From Phycisphaerales bacterium (GTDB lineage Bacteria > Planctomycetota > Phycisphaerae > Phycisphaerales > UBA1924): a stretch of 6,196 bases of DNA. Below the pieces are notes generated by a model. It did not search any database and was not told the origin of the DNA. It was given only the letters and a program-made list of their open reading frames with translations. Below, piece by piece: positions 4,929-6,196 of this stretch (the stretch's first letter is position 1; the number at the start of each line of letters is the position of its first letter). The DNA lies in NCBI GenBank assembly GCA_019747615.1, contig JAIEQQ010000457.1:1-6196 (forward strand). The letters run 5' to 3'. A program made the translations under genes and the position numbers.

Positions 4929-6196
4929 TTGATCAGCGAGAGCGCCAATAGCGACGAACAGCCTCTGCCGCCAAAGGCGAGCGTTTTCAGCGCGATGCGA
5001 GAGGCGAACTATCGGATCTTTGCCGGCGGGTTTTTCGTCTCCAGCCTCGGCTTGCAGGCCTTGGCGATGGCGATTGGCTGGGAGATTCAGCACCGCACCG
5101 GCGATGTCTTCTACGTCGGCCTCGCCGGGCTCATCCGCACGTTGCCGGTCGTCATCATGGCCCTGCCCGCCGGCTGGCTGATCGATCAGCACGATCGGCG
5201 GCGCGTGCTCATGCTGACGCAGGTCGGCTTCGCGCTGATGGCCGGCGTGCTCGCGTTCGCCTCATACAACGGCGCGAGTCTTGTCGTGATGTACGCGGTC
5301 CTCTTCATCATGGGCTGCGTGCGTTCGTTCAACGGGCCGACGAGATCGTCGCTCCTGCCGGACCTGGTCAAGCCCGAGGTCTTCCCGAACGCAGTCACCT
5401 GGAACAGCGGCATCTTTCAGATCTCCGGCGTGCTGGGCCCGCTCTTGGGCGGGGCGATCATCGTGGTGGCCGGCGATCAAGCGTGGCCCGTGTACGCGCT
5501 CACGTTTGCCGGCTGCCTCGCCTTCGCGTTCGTCAGCCTGCGGCTCAAGATCGATCACGACAGCCACAAGAGGGCCGCGATGTCCGTCAAGGACCTCTTC
5601 GGCGGCGCGGCTCATCTCTGGCGTGAAAAAACGATCCTCGGCGCGATCTCGCTGGACATGTTCGCGGTGCTCCTGGGCGGCGTCAGCGCGCTGATCCCGG
5701 CGTACTGCCAGGAGATCTTGGGCGTCGGCGCGCTGGGGCTGGGGTTCTTGAAGGCAGCGCCGTACATCGGGGCGATCCTGATGGGCATCGTCATCGCGTA
5801 TCGACCGCCGATGAAGAACGCGGGGCGCTCGCTGCTGCTCTCGGTCGCGGGCTTCGGGGTGTGCATGATCTGCTTCGGGCTCTCGACGACGTTTTGGATC
5901 GCGTTCATCGCGCTGATGGCCGGTGGTGCGTTTGATATGGTGTCGATCGTGATTCGGCACGTGCTGGTGCAGGTGCGCACGCCGCGCGAGCTGCGTGGAC
6001 GTGTGTCGGCGGTCAACAGCGTGTTCATCGAGAGTTCAAACGAACTGGGTGCGTTTTCGTCGGGCGTGATCGGCGCCGCGTTCGGCATCGTCGCGTCGGC
6101 AGTCTCAGGTGGCGTGGGGGCGCTGATCGTGGTGGGGGGCCTGGCGATGGCGATCCCGCAGCTTCGGCGGTTGAAAACGCTGGAGCCGCCGAAGAA
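4929..6196 (+). CDS. MFS transporter (MFS_3 / EntS-like exporter type), 3' end cut by window
   Basis: At least 422 codons, running off the right edge and ending LKTLEPPK; family members are about 400-430 aa, so few residues should be missing. About twelve hydrophobic segments can be counted, starting YRIFAGGFFVSSLGLQAL. The major-facilitator motif A is present after helix 2 as GWLIDQHDRRR (residues 82-92 from TTG 4929). Further along, RELRGRVSAVN (353-363) before the penultimate helices is typical of the MFS_3 'transmembrane secretion effector' group, which includes the enterobactin exporter EntS and many uncharacterised multidrug-type exporters. A proton-coupled inner-membrane export role is family knowledge; the substrate is unknown. 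Start: TTG 4929 is preferred because PPKASVFSAMREANYRIF looks like the usual N-terminal 'F.aLr..nyR.f' lead-in and a TACGCT lies 6 bases upstream. ATG 4995 is the alternative (22 codons shorter). Neither has a Shine-Dalgarno. First 50 codons from ATG 4995 show about 86% third-position GC. Confidence 0.88.
   Translation, partial: MISESANSDEQPLPPKASVFSAMREANYRIFAGGFFVSSLGLQALAMAIGWEIQHRTGDVFYVGLAGLIRTLPVVIMALPAGWLIDQHDRRRVLMLTQVGFALMAGVLAFASYNGASLVVMYAVLFIMGCVRSFNGPTRSSLLPDLVKPEVFPNAVTWNSGIFQISGVLGPLLGGAIIVVAGDQAWPVYALTFAGCLAFAFVSLRLKIDHDSHKRAAMSVKDLFGGAAHLWREKTILGAISLDMFAVLLGGVSALIPAYCQEILGVGALGLGFLKAAPYIGAILMGIVIAYRPPMKNAGRSLLLSVAGFGVCMICFGLSTTFWIAFIALMAGGAFDMVSIVIRHVLVQVRTPRELRGRVSAVNSVFIESSNELGAFSSGVIGAAFGIVASAVSGGVGALIVVGGLAMAIPQLRRLKTLEPPK

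Noticed and set aside
4581..5192. 203-aa minus-strand ORF spanning the DinB start and the start of the transporter
   Set aside because: It overlaps two well-supported genes and has no family-like segments.
5262..6088. Two minus-strand ORFs opposite the MFS gene (232 and 158 aa)
   Set aside because: The plus strand encodes an uninterrupted 12-helix transporter; the antisense proteins are charge-rich or low-complexity shadows.

Overview
The window is ordinary high-GC bacterial chromosome: eight protein-coding genes (one cut at each edge) and one tRNA gene. I see no phage, transposon, CRISPR array, toxin-antitoxin pair or defence cassette. GC-rich codons, a GspK-like secretin/pilus-type protein ending the first gene, and several small conserved proteins of unknown function suggest a planctomycete of the Phycisphaerae kind. 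That placement is an inference from gene style, not from a marker gene.

Layout. 3-926 (+) is the 3' end of a larger gene whose product resembles type II secretion GspK or a helix-hairpin-helix pilus-assembly protein. 980-1053 (+) is tRNA-Pro(TGG). Only 22 bases later comes a 130-aa conserved protein of unknown function (1076-1468, +), then a 100-aa conserved protein of unknown function (1526-1828, +). A four-helix membrane protein (1903-2298, -) lies divergent from a SAM-dependent methyltransferase (2475-3401, +). An unrecognised 187-aa protein (3557-4120, +) ends 6 bases from the end of a convergent DinB-fold protein (4127-4675, -). A 12-helix MFS transporter (about 4929 to beyond 6196, +) is divergent from DinB.

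The genes do not form one pathway. They look like single-gene transcription units of housekeeping or accessory type. The most interesting regularity is in the promoters: three or four starts (2298-, 2475+, 4675-, probably 4929+) have a TANNNT hexamer ending only 5-7 bases before the start codon, with no Shine-Dalgarno. This is what leaderless mRNAs look like. The tRNA gene has the same kind of hexamer about 20 bases upstream. By contrast, the gene at 3557 has a good Shine-Dalgarno and no such hexamer.

The long antisense open frames (for example opposite the methyltransferase and the transporter) are shadows of GC-rich codon use and are not annotated.
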